A stretch of DNA of 15,140 bases from Candidatus Shapirobacteria bacterium (GCA_018500045.2 JAHBAQ020000037.1:1-15140); one strand, 5' to 3'; positions 1 to 7,764 are shown, numbered from the stretch's first letter. A program made the numbers and translations. Notes: generated from the sequence alone by a model not told the origin.

Positions 1-808
1 AAGCGATATCCCAACCAACAACTGATTTGATCATATTAGAAACTTCTGAATTACCGTTAAGTGAATTTGAGCTTAGTTTATTTTTTTCGATTTCATCAAA
101 AGAAATAGAGGCGATAGCGACATGATTAGAAAAATAGGTTTCGATAGATCCGAGTAAAATGGAAACTAGTTTAAGGCGATCTGGTTGGTCAGTATTTTCA
201 ATGTCAAAAATTAGTTTGGTAAATTGGGGATAAATTTTAGTCAACTGAGAAACAATATTTAAAGTTTTGTAAGTAGTATTTAAATATTTAAAGCCACCAG
301 TATCAGTATAAATGCCGGCGAACAGACAAGCAGCGATTTTGTTATTTAATTTAATTTTTCGAAGCTGAAATAAATCGAACAAAACCTGACAAGTAGCCGG
401 ACTAGTAGGACAAATAAGATTGATTTGGGCAAATTTTTCGCTACTAATGTGATGATCAATACAAACAGTTTTAAGTTTTTTAGGAAATTTAAGAGTTCCT
501 AAGCGACTAATTTGTTTGGGAGATGATGAGTCTAAAATAAGAAATAAATCATATTGATTAAGATCGATTTGAAAGATGTTTTTGGGAATAATTTTGTCTG
601 CTCCGGGTAAGGTGATTAAGTTTTTAGGTAAATCATTATCACCTTGAATTAGAGTAACGTCTTTGTTTAACGATTTGAGAACGTGATACATGGCTAAAGC
701 GGAACCGACGGAATCAGCATCAGGACCAGGATGAATGTGAAGAAGAATTTTTGAAGAACGATCGATTTCTCGCCAGACTTTTTTGGCCGTAAATTTAAAA
801 CTTAACAT
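1..808 (-). CDS. DHH-family phosphoesterase (NrnA/RecJ-like), 3' end cut off by window edge
   Basis: I translated this frame by hand from the ATG at 808-806; 269 codons run to the left edge without a stop. Visible DHH motifs in order are motif I with HPGPDADSVGS at about residues 26-36, the motif II aspartate in ILDSSSP (D93), the name-giving DHH at 118-120 (CIDHHIS), and motif IV GIYTDTGGF with D169. These are the Mn-binding residues of the DHH superfamily. The size and arrangement fit the short NrnA class (nanoRNase / pAp phosphatase, usually about 320 residues) rather than full RecJ. About 50 residues of the C-terminal DHHA1 domain, including its glycine-rich substrate loop, would lie outside the window. 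The ATG is 8 nt after the secA stop, so the two genes are probably cotranscribed. The start is preceded by TAAAATAAAT, whose first three bases are the secA stop codon. The precise substrate cannot be told from sequence. Confidence 0.9.
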   Translation of the reverse strand, partial: MLSFKFTAKKVWREIDRSSKILLHIHPGPDADSVGSALAMYHVLKSLNKDVTLIQGDNDLPKNLITLPGADKIIPKNIFQIDLNQYDLFLILDSSSPKQISRLGTLKFPKKLKTVCIDHHISSEKFAQINLICPTSPATCQVLFDLFQLRKIKLNNKIAACLFAGIYTDTGGFKYLNTTYKTLNIVSQLTKIYPQFTKLIFDIENTDQPDRLKLVSILLGSIETYFSNHVAIASISFDEIEKNKLSSNSLNGNSEVSNMIKSVVGWDIA

Positions 809-809
809 A

Positions 810-819
810 ATTTATTTTA
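810..819 (-). promoter_or_regulatory. start-proximal TAAAATAAAT element before the DHH gene
   Basis: Read on the minus strand, TAAAATAAAT begins with the secA TAA stop. Its TAAAAT hexamer (819-814) ends 5 nt before the ATG at 808. There is no Shine-Dalgarno. The same 10-mer precedes the S51 peptidase gene and its first 8 bases precede lysS. It may be a -10 for a leaderless internal transcript or an A-rich initiation signal; sequence alone cannot separate these. Confidence 0.35.
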
Positions 820-3504
820 ACCGAATTTTGGATAACAACACTTTTTATATTTTTTGCCCGAACCACAGGGACAAAGATCGTTGCGACCAACAATTTGGTC
901 TTTTTTGATAGGTTGAGGTAATGGAGGTAGTTGCTCTGGCTCACTATCATTTACTTTATTGTTTGAGTTATTAGGTTCTGACTGATTTTCGAGAGCGGCT
1001 CCCCTACCTTCAGTAACATTTTGAGGTGTTACAGTTTGAGGTGCAACTGGCTCGAGACGGAAAATTTTACGAGTGAGATTATATTCAAATTGTTCCATAA
1101 GTTTTTGAAACATTTCGAAACCTTCTTTGCGATATTCAACTAAGGGGTCTTTTTGGGCATAGCCACGAAGTCTGACACCATCACGTAAATCATCGAGGGC
1201 GGTAAGATGTTCAACCCAAAGAGGATCGATGGTGGAAACAACGGAGAAAGCTAAAATACTATCGGCAATATCTCGACCGAACATTTTGACCCGTGATTGC
1301 CATTGATCTTCTAAAACTTTAATCAAAAGTTCTGAAGGGTTATCGGTTTTTTGTAAATCTTTGAGAAGATCACTCCGGCCAGAAGAATTTAACGGTAAAA
1401 TTTCTATAAATTCAAGTGAAACTTTTTCGTAATCGATTTTACTGGTTTCATAAGACGTATTGATACTTATCAAATTATTAATTTGATTGGATAAATACTT
1501 AAAAACTAATTCGTGGTTTTTATCTGAATCATCCTTTTGATTTAATAGAACTTGATCACGTAGACGATAAACGATTTGACGTTGTTTATTGATAACATCG
1601 TCATATTCGACCAAGTTTTTGCGAGCATCGAAATGGAAACCTTCAACTTTAACTTGAATCTGTTCGATAACTCGAGAAACTAAAGGATGAGTTAATGGGA
1701 CATCTTCAGGCATATTGAATCGACCCATAAGAGAACTGATTTTGTCGCCACCAAAAATACGCATAATGTCGTCGTCGAGAGCGACATAAAATTGAGAGTA
1801 GCCTGGATCACCTTGACGACCGGCACGACCACGTAATTGATTATCAATACGACGCGATTCGTGGCGTTCGGTACCAATAACACAAAGACCGCCTAATTTA
1901 ATAACTTCATCGTGTTCTTTTTGCCATTTTTCTTTGTCAACAGCATCTTTGGGCCCACCCAAAATAATGTCGACACCTCGTCCAGCCATATTGGTGGCGA
2001 CAGTGATACCACCTTTTTTACCAGCTTTAGCGATAATTTCAGCTTCTGAGCGATGATTTTTTGCATTTAAGACTTGATGCGGTAAACCTTTTTTGCGAAG
2101 CAATGAAGAAATAACTTCATTTTTTTCAATAGAAGTAGTACCAATAAGAATTGGTTGACCGGTTTTATATTTTTCTTCAACTAAATTAGCGATAGCGGCA
2201 TATTTTGACCGTTGAGTTTTGAAAATTAAATCGTGTTGATCGGAGCGTTGAACTGGACGATGAGTAGGAATAGAAACAACATCAAGATCATAAATTTTTT
2301 TGAATTCTTCAGCTTCGGTCATAGCAGTACCAGTCATACCAGCAAGTTTTTCGTAAAGGCGGAAATAGTTTTGAAAAGTAATAGTGGCCCAAGTTTGTGA
2401 TTCTCGCTGGACAGTAACACCTTCTTTAGCTTCGACGGCTTGATGAAGACCATCTGACCAACGACGACCAGCCATAAGACGACCAGTAAACTCATCGACA
2501 ATAATTATCTCGCCGTCCTTGAGGACATAATCTTTGTCTTTGTGAAATAAGGCTCTGGCTTTGATAGCATTTTCAATATAATGAATAGTTTCAAAAGATT
2601 CCTCATATAGATTGGTGACATTTAAAATTCTTTCAACTTTTCGAATACCGTATTCTGATAAAGTAGCCGAACGAGATTTTTCGTCGATAACATAATCGGT
2701 GGGTTGAAGTTGTTCGGCGATTTTAGCAAATTTATAGTATTTGTCTGTCGGTTGATTATTTGGTGAAGAAATAATTAGTGGGGTTCGAGCTTCATCGATA
2801 AGAACAAAATCGACTTCGTCAACAATAGCAAAATGATGTGGTCGTTGAACCACTTGATTTTGGTGAGGAGCCATATGGTCGCGAAGATAATCGAAACCAA
2901 ATTCATTATTAGTACCATAGGTGACATCAGCTAAATAAGCTTCTTGGCGAGAAACCGGTTTAAGATGGGCTAAACGATCATCAATTTTTTCCGTTTCATC
3001 AGTATATTCAGGATCTAATACAAAAGACTGTTCGTGAACTAAACAAGAGGTAGAAATGCCCAAAAGATGCAGAGCTTTGGGATACCAACCAGCACCAACA
3101 CGAGTTAAATAATCATTTGGAGTGACAATGTGAACACCTTTGCCAGTTAAAGCATTTAAAAAGGCAGGAAAAATAACCGAGTGAGTTTTACCTTCTCCCG
3201 TCTTTTGTTCGGCAATAGCGCCCTGATGAAGGGTGATGGCCGACATAAGCTGAACGTCGTAAGCTCTTTCACCAATAGTCCGTTTGACAGCTTCACGGAC
3301 GACAGCAAAAGCTTCGGGGAGAAGATCATCTAAAGTTTTTCCTTTCTTAAGTTGTTTTTTAAAATAAATGGTTTTTTGGGATAATTCTTCGTCATTTAAT
3401 TTGGTAATGTCGGCTTCAAAAGAATTAATTTTGTCAATCAATTTTTGATACGACCGAATACGTTTGGCATTGTCATCAAAAACATTTTTTAAGAGTGAGA
3501 ACAT
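817..3504 (-). CDS. secA: preprotein translocase ATPase SecA
   Basis: This is the motor of the Sec pathway; it binds SecYEG at the inner face of the membrane and uses ATP to push unfolded preproteins out. The 895 residues are full length. In order: a Q-motif-like DVQLMSAITLHQG (83-95), Walker A KTGEGKT (101-107), the DEAD-type box with DEVDFVLIDEARTPL (229-243), DEFTGRLMAGRRWSDG (337-352), MTGTA (390-394), TNMAGRGVDI in NBD2 (504-513), QLRGRAGRQGDPG (556-568), the helical wing/scaffold region, and a low-complexity Asn/Pro/Glu-rich linker (about 820-870). It ends in a SEC-C zinc motif with C878, C880, C889 and C890. Oddities: the usual IAEMKTGEGKT is IAEQKTGEGKT, EVDSVLIDEA is EVDFVLIDEA, and about 160-190 carry a charged segment not seen in the common SecA alignment. 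The start is ATG; a TATAAT lies 7 nt upstream. Confidence 0.98.
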   Translation of the reverse strand: MFSLLKNVFDDNAKRIRSYQKLIDKINSFEADITKLNDEELSQKTIYFKKQLKKGKTLDDLLPEAFAVVREAVKRTIGERAYDVQLMSAITLHQGAIAEQKTGEGKTHSVIFPAFLNALTGKGVHIVTPNDYLTRVGAGWYPKALHLLGISTSCLVHEQSFVLDPEYTDETEKIDDRLAHLKPVSRQEAYLADVTYGTNNEFGFDYLRDHMAPHQNQVVQRPHHFAIVDEVDFVLIDEARTPLIISSPNNQPTDKYYKFAKIAEQLQPTDYVIDEKSRSATLSEYGIRKVERILNVTNLYEESFETIHYIENAIKARALFHKDKDYVLKDGEIIIVDEFTGRLMAGRRWSDGLHQAVEAKEGVTVQRESQTWATITFQNYFRLYEKLAGMTGTAMTEAEEFKKIYDLDVVSIPTHRPVQRSDQHDLIFKTQRSKYAAIANLVEEKYKTGQPILIGTTSIEKNEVISSLLRKKGLPHQVLNAKNHRSEAEIIAKAGKKGGITVATNMAGRGVDIILGGPKDAVDKEKWQKEHDEVIKLGGLCVIGTERHESRRIDNQLRGRAGRQGDPGYSQFYVALDDDIMRIFGGDKISSLMGRFNMPEDVPLTHPLVSRVIEQIQVKVEGFHFDARKNLVEYDDVINKQRQIVYRLRDQVLLNQKDDSDKNHELVFKYLSNQINNLISINTSYETSKIDYEKVSLEFIEILPLNSSGRSDLLKDLQKTDNPSELLIKVLEDQWQSRVKMFGRDIADSILAFSVVSTIDPLWVEHLTALDDLRDGVRLRGYAQKDPLVEYRKEGFEMFQKLMEQFEYNLTRKIFRLEPVAPQTVTPQNVTEGRGAALENQSEPNNSNNKVNDSEPEQLPPLPQPIKKDQIVGRNDLCPCGSGKKYKKCCYPKFG

Positions 3505-3511
3505 AGGTTTA

Positions 3512-3517
3512 ATTATA
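3512..3517 (-). promoter_or_regulatory. secA -10 element, leaderless type
   Basis: The minus strand reads a perfect TATAAT that ends 7 nt before the secA ATG (3504), so the predicted transcript would start at or one base before the start codon. At 17-bp spacing the -35 position reads TAAAAT (3540-3535), a poor match to TTGACA. No Shine-Dalgarno is present. The element sits between serS and secA, so secA probably has its own promoter. Confidence 0.55.
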
Positions 3518-3550
3518 AACTAGTTGAAAAGTTAATTTTAAAATACCTTC

Positions 3551-3584
3551 GTCCGGTTCCGACAAAGAATTGAAGGAACCGGAC
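3551..3584 (-). terminator. perfect 10-bp hairpin between serS and secA (terminator-like, no clean U-tract)
   Basis: GTCCGGTTCC at 3551-3560 is exactly complementary to GGAACCGGAC at 3575-3584, with a 14-nt loop. It is much more GC-rich than its surroundings. It lies 14 nt after the serS stop on the minus strand. The bases that follow read GAAGGTATTTT, so a proper U-run is displaced by about 7 nt. It could end serS transcripts, stabilise their 3' end, or be a palindromic repeat unit. Confidence 0.45.
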
Positions 3585-3597
3585 TGGGGTGGCTCCT

Positions 3598-4866
3598 CTA
3601 GCTTTGTGAAGGTTTGATAACGTCAAAGTTGGTATAAGGACGTAAACATTCCGGGATAATAACACTACCATCGGCTTGTTGATGATTTTCGATAATAGCT
3701 AAAACGGCACGGTCAGTAATCATAGTAGCGTTTAAAATATGAACAAATTCGTTTTTGCCATTAATTTTAACTTTGGTATTGAGACGGCGGGCTTGATAAT
3801 CACCGCAGTTACTACATGATTGAGTTTCGCGATAGGCATTTTGGCCAGGGAACCAAGAATTGATGTCATACATACGACGATTGGGTTGAGGTAAATCACC
3901 AGTACAATTTTTGACAATTTGATAAGGAATACCAAAATCTTGCATAATTTCTTCTTCATTAGCTAACATTTCGAGACACATATCATCAGAAATTTTATAG
4001 TCAGGAAGAGTAAAAATATTCATTTCAACTTTGTTGAAGAAATGAACTCGCAACATACCTTTCATATCTTTACCATAAGTGCCAGCTTCACGACGAAAAC
4101 ATGGTGAAAAATTGACGTATTTTAAAGGTAAATTATTAGCATCTAAGATTTCATCCATATGGTATGGGACAACGGCGTGCTCGGAACTAGAAATAAAAAC
4201 TAAATCATCTTCTGGTGCAGAATAATAAGCATTGAATAAATTTTTATTACTAGCATAACCACATTTCCATTCACTAGAACTTTTGACCATCGCTGGAGGA
4301 ATCATACCGATAAAACCTTTTTTGATAAGTTTTTGGAAGGCGTAAAACATAACAGCCATTTCGAGAACAGCACCTTGACCTTTAAAATAACCAAAACGAG
4401 AACCAGAAACTTGAGCGGCTTTTTTGACGTCAAGAATGTCTAATTTTTCACCAAGATCAGCGTGATCTAAAGGCTGAAAATCGAATTTGCGAGGTTCACC
4501 GACAGTTTTGTAAACCGGATTTTCTGAATCATCCTTACCAACCGGAACATCACTAGCAGGAATATTAGGAATCTCTTCTAAGATTAAATTTTGTTTATCT
4601 TCAGTTTCTTTTAGGTCAGTTTCTAAAGTTTTGAGTTTTTCTTTGATAGCTCCAGCTTGTTTTACTTGTTCTTCGGTGGGTTTACCAGTAAATTGACGAC
4701 TAAGCGCATTTTGTTCAGCGCGAAGTTTTTCGACATTAGATAAGAGTTCACGGCGGGAAGAATCGAGTTGGATAATTTCGTCAACAACGGAGGAATTTTT
4801 TTGACGGTTAATTAATGCTTGGCGGACAGTTTCAGGGTTATCCCTTAGCAAATTAATGTCAATCAT
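3598..4866 (-). CDS. serS: seryl-tRNA synthetase
   Basis: A class II aminoacyl-tRNA synthetase that charges tRNA-Ser with serine in the cytoplasm. The 422 residues match the usual length. The N-terminal part (about 25-100) is the helical arm that forms the coiled coil contacting the tRNA long variable arm. The core has motif 2 CFRREAGTYGKDMKGMLRVH (256-275), the substrate-site segment FISSSEHAVVP (224-234), CSNCGDYQARR (351-361), and the C-terminal QQADGSVIIPECLRPY (396-411). Odd: the usual motif 3 stretch (LNGSGLAVGR in most bacteria) reads LNATMITDR (378-386), so the glycines are gone while the arginine (R386) is kept. CSNCGD also carries two cysteines where most bacterial enzymes read CSNFxD. 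The start is ATG with no Shine-Dalgarno; a TAAAAT ends 9 nt upstream. The stop is TAG. Confidence 0.97.
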   Translation of the reverse strand: MIDINLLRDNPETVRQALINRQKNSSVVDEIIQLDSSRRELLSNVEKLRAEQNALSRQFTGKPTEEQVKQAGAIKEKLKTLETDLKETEDKQNLILEEIPNIPASDVPVGKDDSENPVYKTVGEPRKFDFQPLDHADLGEKLDILDVKKAAQVSGSRFGYFKGQGAVLEMAVMFYAFQKLIKKGFIGMIPPAMVKSSSEWKCGYASNKNLFNAYYSAPEDDLVFISSSEHAVVPYHMDEILDANNLPLKYVNFSPCFRREAGTYGKDMKGMLRVHFFNKVEMNIFTLPDYKISDDMCLEMLANEEEIMQDFGIPYQIVKNCTGDLPQPNRRMYDINSWFPGQNAYRETQSCSNCGDYQARRLNTKVKINGKNEFVHILNATMITDRAVLAIIENHQQADGSVIIPECLRPYTNFDVIKPSQS

Positions 4867-5013
4867 AATTGGAATATTTTAACAGAGATTAAGGGATAAA
4901 ATCTACGCAGATTAAACGCAAAAGATAAAACCTCTCTGTCTTGCTTCGCTTCGACATCTCCCATTAAAAAAGGGAGAAGCCTTTATTTATTTTATTTTCT
5001 AAGTACAGATTAA
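4867..5013. other. serS / HD-gene intergenic region with short degenerate direct repeats
   Basis: This 147-bp gap breaks the minus-strand gene series. It holds two copies of AGATTAA (4886-4892 and 4909-4915) and two of GATAAAA (4895-4901 and 4924-4930), suggesting a decayed repeat with a unit of roughly 23-29 bp. The REP-like palindrome listed separately follows. TAAAAT at 4881-4876 on the minus strand is the only weak -10 candidate for serS. No gene is seen here. Confidence 0.4.
4931..4980. repeat. possible REP-like palindromic element
   Basis: The segment runs CCTCTCTGTC, then a small inverted region flanked by GTC and GAC around TTGCTTCGCTTC, then TCTCCC (4957-4962) and GGGAGA (4972-4977), a perfect 6-bp stem with a 9-nt loop. 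This CCTCTC-GTC-stem-GAC-CTCCC-GGGAG layout resembles intergenic palindromic repeats that I recall from several bacterial genomes. Only one copy is present here, so repetitiveness cannot be shown. Alternatively it is a weak terminator: the plus-strand side is followed by a T-rich run (CTTTATTTATTTTA), but both flanking genes are on the minus strand. Confidence 0.35.
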
Positions 5014-5604
5014 TTATAATCCAATCTCTGGGGCGATTGATTGCATGGAGGTAAGACAAATTTCAATGAATTTTTCCAAAGGAATATTTAAACCTTCGGA
5101 TAACTCACACATTTTAATTTCATCACGGCGAGTACCGGCGGCAAAACGAGGTTCTTTGAGAAATCTTTTGAGAACCGAACTAACCTTAACATCACTTAAT
5201 TTGCGGGAGGGATAAACAAAAGCAACAGCAACAATCAAACCAGTTAAACTATCGGCACAAAAGATGGACCATTGAGCCTGAGTAGTTGGATTAATACCAG
5301 AAATTTTTGGAGCATGAGATTTGACTAATTTATCGAGATCATCAGAAATTTCTAAATTAAATTTCGAGAGGGCCTGCTTGGTTTTGTTGGGATGAGATTC
5401 TTTGAAATCTCCGGCGTAATCAATGTCGTGAATTAGACCGGCTAAAGTCCAATCATCGCGAGACAATTCACCTGATTTAAGTAAATTATTTTGAGATAGA
5501 TAATCATAAATACCGCCCAGACAGCTTTCTAAAGCTAAAGAATGAGAAACAATATTTGGCTCCAAAGAATTTTTAAGAGCGTTAAAATAATTTTGGCGAT
5601 TCAT
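5014..5604 (-). CDS. HD-domain metal-dependent phosphohydrolase, uncharacterised
   Basis: The protein has 196 residues from the ATG at 5604-5602. The HD metal site is readable: H21 (NIVSHSLALE), the HD doublet H59-D60 (GLIHDIDY), H97 (KSHAPK) and D118 (FCADSLTG). HD-fold proteins of this size are typically single-domain phosphomonoesterases, phosphodiesterases or nucleotidases; no accessory domain, signal peptide or membrane helix is seen, so it should act in the cytosol. The frame extends upstream to a TTG at 5616, but I prefer the ATG because it follows the stop of the upstream S51 gene by one base (TAATATG), a typical translational-coupling junction. It is the last gene of the greA-lysS-S51-HD series. 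The substrate is unknown. Confidence 0.85.
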   Translation of the reverse strand: MNRQNYFNALKNSLEPNIVSHSLALESCLGGIYDYLSQNNLLKSGELSRDDWTLAGLIHDIDYAGDFKESHPNKTKQALSKFNLEISDDLDKLVKSHAPKISGINPTTQAQWSIFCADSLTGLIVAVAFVYPSRKLSDVKVSSVLKRFLKEPRFAAGTRRDEIKMCELSEGLNIPLEKFIEICLTSMQSIAPEIGL

Positions 5605-5605
5605 A

Positions 5606-6265
5606 TTATTTGTCAAATTTTTTCCAAATTCCGTTACTAATAACTTCTATATTATCACCATCAACTTTGATGGCAGTATTATCATCGACGCCATAAATAG
5701 GATGAGAATATTTTTTGGATTGTACTTCTAAATTTTCAAAAGTTGATTCGGGAAAATATTCTGAGTTAATATGTGGTTCAACCATAAAGTTAACCAAATT
5801 TAATCCTTGATGACAAATTTCTTCATTAATTTCCTTGAGCGGTTTTGACTCAAAATCGGCATTAATGATACTTGGAGTAGCGATAATTGTGCCCGCACTA
5901 ACACCAATATAAATTTTTGTTTCAAGTAATTTAGGAAGAATTTTGGAAAGACCGGATTGATTAAACCAATACATTAAATGATAAGTATTGCCACCTTCCA
6001 CAAATAAAATATCAGCTTCTTTTAACCGTGTTTGCCAAATCTTTTTGGGTAAAGCAGAAATATCGACAATATCTACCTGTTTGAATTTTAAAAAACTTAG
6101 ACGACGAAGATCATCGATAAGCCAATCTTTGTCACCGGATTCTAAATTGGCAGCAGTGGGAATAAAGGCGACATTGAGCTGATCTAAAGGTTTACCGGCC
6201 AATTCATCAAGACCTTGAAGAATGGTTTGATTGGTAATCCCGGCTGAAGTTAAGAGTAATTTCAT
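5606..6265 (-). CDS. S51 (peptidase E / dipeptidase E-like) serine peptidase family protein
   Basis: The 219 residues match the family length (E. coli PepE is 229). The fold is the class I glutamine-amidotransferase-like fold with a Ser nucleophile. Visible motifs are FVEGGNTYHL (88-97), the nucleophile elbow GVSAGT with Ser123 (121-126), a candidate catalytic His in EPHINSEY (H165), and GVDDNTAI near the C-terminus (192-199). Peptidase E cleaves Asp-X dipeptides in the cytosol; the family also contains cyanophycinase-like members, so the exact substrate is open. There is no signal peptide. The ATG lies 9 nt after the lysS stop, and its own stop is 1 nt before the HD-gene ATG, so the three genes look cotranscribed. 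TAAAATAAAT, overlapping the lysS stop, precedes the start. Confidence 0.88.
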   Translation of the reverse strand: MKLLLTSAGITNQTILQGLDELAGKPLDQLNVAFIPTAANLESGDKDWLIDDLRRLSFLKFKQVDIVDISALPKKIWQTRLKEADILFVEGGNTYHLMYWFNQSGLSKILPKLLETKIYIGVSAGTIIATPSIINADFESKPLKEINEEICHQGLNLVNFMVEPHINSEYFPESTFENLEVQSKKYSHPIYGVDDNTAIKVDGDNIEVISNGIWKKFDK

Positions 6266-6267
6266 TG

Positions 6268-6277
6268 ATTTATTTTA
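6268..6277 (-). promoter_or_regulatory. start-proximal TAAAATAAAT element before the S51 peptidase gene
   Basis: On the minus strand TAAAATAAAT starts at the lysS TAA stop. Its TAAAAT hexamer (6277-6272) ends exactly 6 nt before the ATG at 6265. It is identical over 10 bases to the element before the DHH gene. It is a candidate -10 of a leaderless internal promoter or a non-SD initiation signal. Confidence 0.35.
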
Positions 6278-7735
6278 CTCTTCATTTCTCATGGCGGGGA
6301 AAAGAATGACGTCTTTGATGGTAGATTGGTCAGTAAGAAGTTGGGTAAAACGATCGATACCCATTCCCCAACCGGCAGTGGGTGGCATACCGTATTCCAG
6401 AGCGCGGATATAATCGCTGTCAAACTGCATAGCAGTTTCATTACCTTTCTTTTCGAGAGCAACTTCATCGAGCCAACGATCTGATTGATCTTTGGGATCA
6501 TTTAATTCATTGTAAGCCTTGAGGAATTCAGTACCACAGATGAGCAATTGGAATGAGGAAATTTTAGTAGGATTGTCGGCCTTGCGTTTGGCCAAAGCAA
6601 TCATTTCGGCGGGATAATCACAAATAAAGGCCGGCCCAACAATGTTTGGTCGAACGTGTTCTTTGTAAAGAGCATCGAAACAAGCGCCAAGACCAACAAC
6701 GCCTTTCATATCAACTTTAAGGTTTTTATCTTTTAAAGCTTGTTTAAAATCTTCTTCGGTGTGAATTTGATCAATATCAATTTCAGTGTGTTTTTTGATG
6801 ACATCGGTAAAAGTAATTCTTTCAATAGGTTTAGCGAAATCTAAATCGGTACCTTGAAAAGAAAATTTGAGACCACCTTTGACCATTTGAATAATCTTTT
6901 TTACAAGCTCTTCAGTAAATTCCATTAAAACTTCGTAATCAACATAAGCCCAGTAAAATTCTATTTGAGTGAATTCGGGATTATGAAAACGAGAGACACC
7001 TTCGTTACGGAAATCACGGCTGACTTCATAAACTTTTTCAAAACCACCGACAATTAATCTCTTAAGATAAAGTTCGTCGGAGATACGAAGATACATATCC
7101 ATATCGAGAGTGTTGTGATGAGTGACAAAAGGTTTAGCTGAAGCTCCACCGTAAACCGGTTGTAAGACAGGAGTTTCAACTTCCATAAACCCGTGATCGT
7201 CAAGAAAACGGCGCATTTCAGTTAGTATTCTGGTTCTAGTTTTAAAAACTTCTCGAGTTTCAGGATTAACGATGAGATCAACATAACGTTGGCGATAACG
7301 CTCTTCAACATCTTTAAGACCATGCCATTTTTCGGGAAGAGGACGAAGGTTTTTGGATAAAATTTCAAATTTATAGACATTGATGGTAGTTTCACCCGCA
7401 GTTGTCTTGAAGACTTCACCGCAAACAGAAACAATGTCACCTAAATCAAGAAGTTTGGTCTGAGACATTTTGTCAGCAAGAATTTTTTCCTGAAAGAAAA
7501 GTTGAATCTTCCCTGTTTGATCGTGTAAATCAGCAAAAAGAATTTTACCGTGGCCACGAAGTGACATTAAACGACCAGCAATTTCGACTGATTTATCCAT
7601 TTGTTCCCTGGCTTGAGCCACAGAAGATTTTTGAGATAAATTTGGTTGTGGATAGGGATTAAGCCCGAGAGACTTAATTTTTTCTAATTTGTCTAAGCGC
7701 TGCTTTTGAAGTTCGTTTAGCTTTATTTCTGCCAT
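6275..7735 (-). CDS. lysS: lysyl-tRNA synthetase, class II
   Basis: Charges tRNA-Lys with lysine in the cytoplasm. The 486 residues are the normal length for the bacterial class II enzyme. The N-terminal OB-fold anticodon-binding domain covers about 50-130 (VEIAGRLMSLRGHGKILFADLHD). The catalytic core has motif 1 around GFMEVETPVLQPVYGGASAKPF (182-203), motif 2 DFRNEGVSRFHNPEFTQIEFY (241-261), and motif 3 GWGMGIDRFTQLLTD (455-469) followed by IKDVILFPAMR. Small differences from the common enzyme are FTQIEF for FTMLEF and GWGMGIDRF for GIGIGIDRL. The start is ATG, 29 nt after the greA stop. TATAGT (7752-7747) and TAAAAT (7747-7742) both lie in that gap, the latter exactly 6 nt from the ATG, so lysS may have its own leaderless start as well as read-through from greA. 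Confidence 0.98.
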   Translation of the reverse strand: MAEIKLNELQKQRLDKLEKIKSLGLNPYPQPNLSQKSSVAQAREQMDKSVEIAGRLMSLRGHGKILFADLHDQTGKIQLFFQEKILADKMSQTKLLDLGDIVSVCGEVFKTTAGETTINVYKFEILSKNLRPLPEKWHGLKDVEERYRQRYVDLIVNPETREVFKTRTRILTEMRRFLDDHGFMEVETPVLQPVYGGASAKPFVTHHNTLDMDMYLRISDELYLKRLIVGGFEKVYEVSRDFRNEGVSRFHNPEFTQIEFYWAYVDYEVLMEFTEELVKKIIQMVKGGLKFSFQGTDLDFAKPIERITFTDVIKKHTEIDIDQIHTEEDFKQALKDKNLKVDMKGVVGLGACFDALYKEHVRPNIVGPAFICDYPAEMIALAKRKADNPTKISSFQLLICGTEFLKAYNELNDPKDQSDRWLDEVALEKKGNETAMQFDSDYIRALEYGMPPTAGWGMGIDRFTQLLTDQSTIKDVILFPAMRNEE

Positions 7736-7739
7736 GTAA

Positions 7740-7752
7740 TTATTTTACTATA
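7740..7752 (-). promoter_or_regulatory. candidate lysS -10 region (TATAGTAAAATAA)
   Basis: The minus strand reads TATAGTAAAATAA in the greA-lysS gap. TAAAAT (7747-7742) ends 6 nt before the lysS ATG, and TATAGT ends 11 nt before it. No Shine-Dalgarno is present. The TAAAATAA core is shared with the elements before the DHH and S51 genes. Confidence 0.4.
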
Positions 7753-7764
7753 CCAAAGGTCAAA

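Noticed and set aside
3577..3600. Plus-strand GGACTGGGGTGGCTCC near serS, resembling the T-box core
   Set aside because: The conserved T-box sequence is not matched beyond GGGTGG, it is on the wrong strand and downstream of serS, and no plus-strand gene follows.
4882..4939. Long-range stem ACAGAG/CTCTGT across the serS upstream gap
   Set aside because: Only 6 bp over a 46-nt AT-rich loop; easily expected by chance.
5605..5616. TTG start for the HD-domain gene, giving four extra residues
   Set aside because: The ATG at 5604 lies one base after the upstream stop and is a better start; the TTG would overlap the S51 gene and adds no conserved residues.
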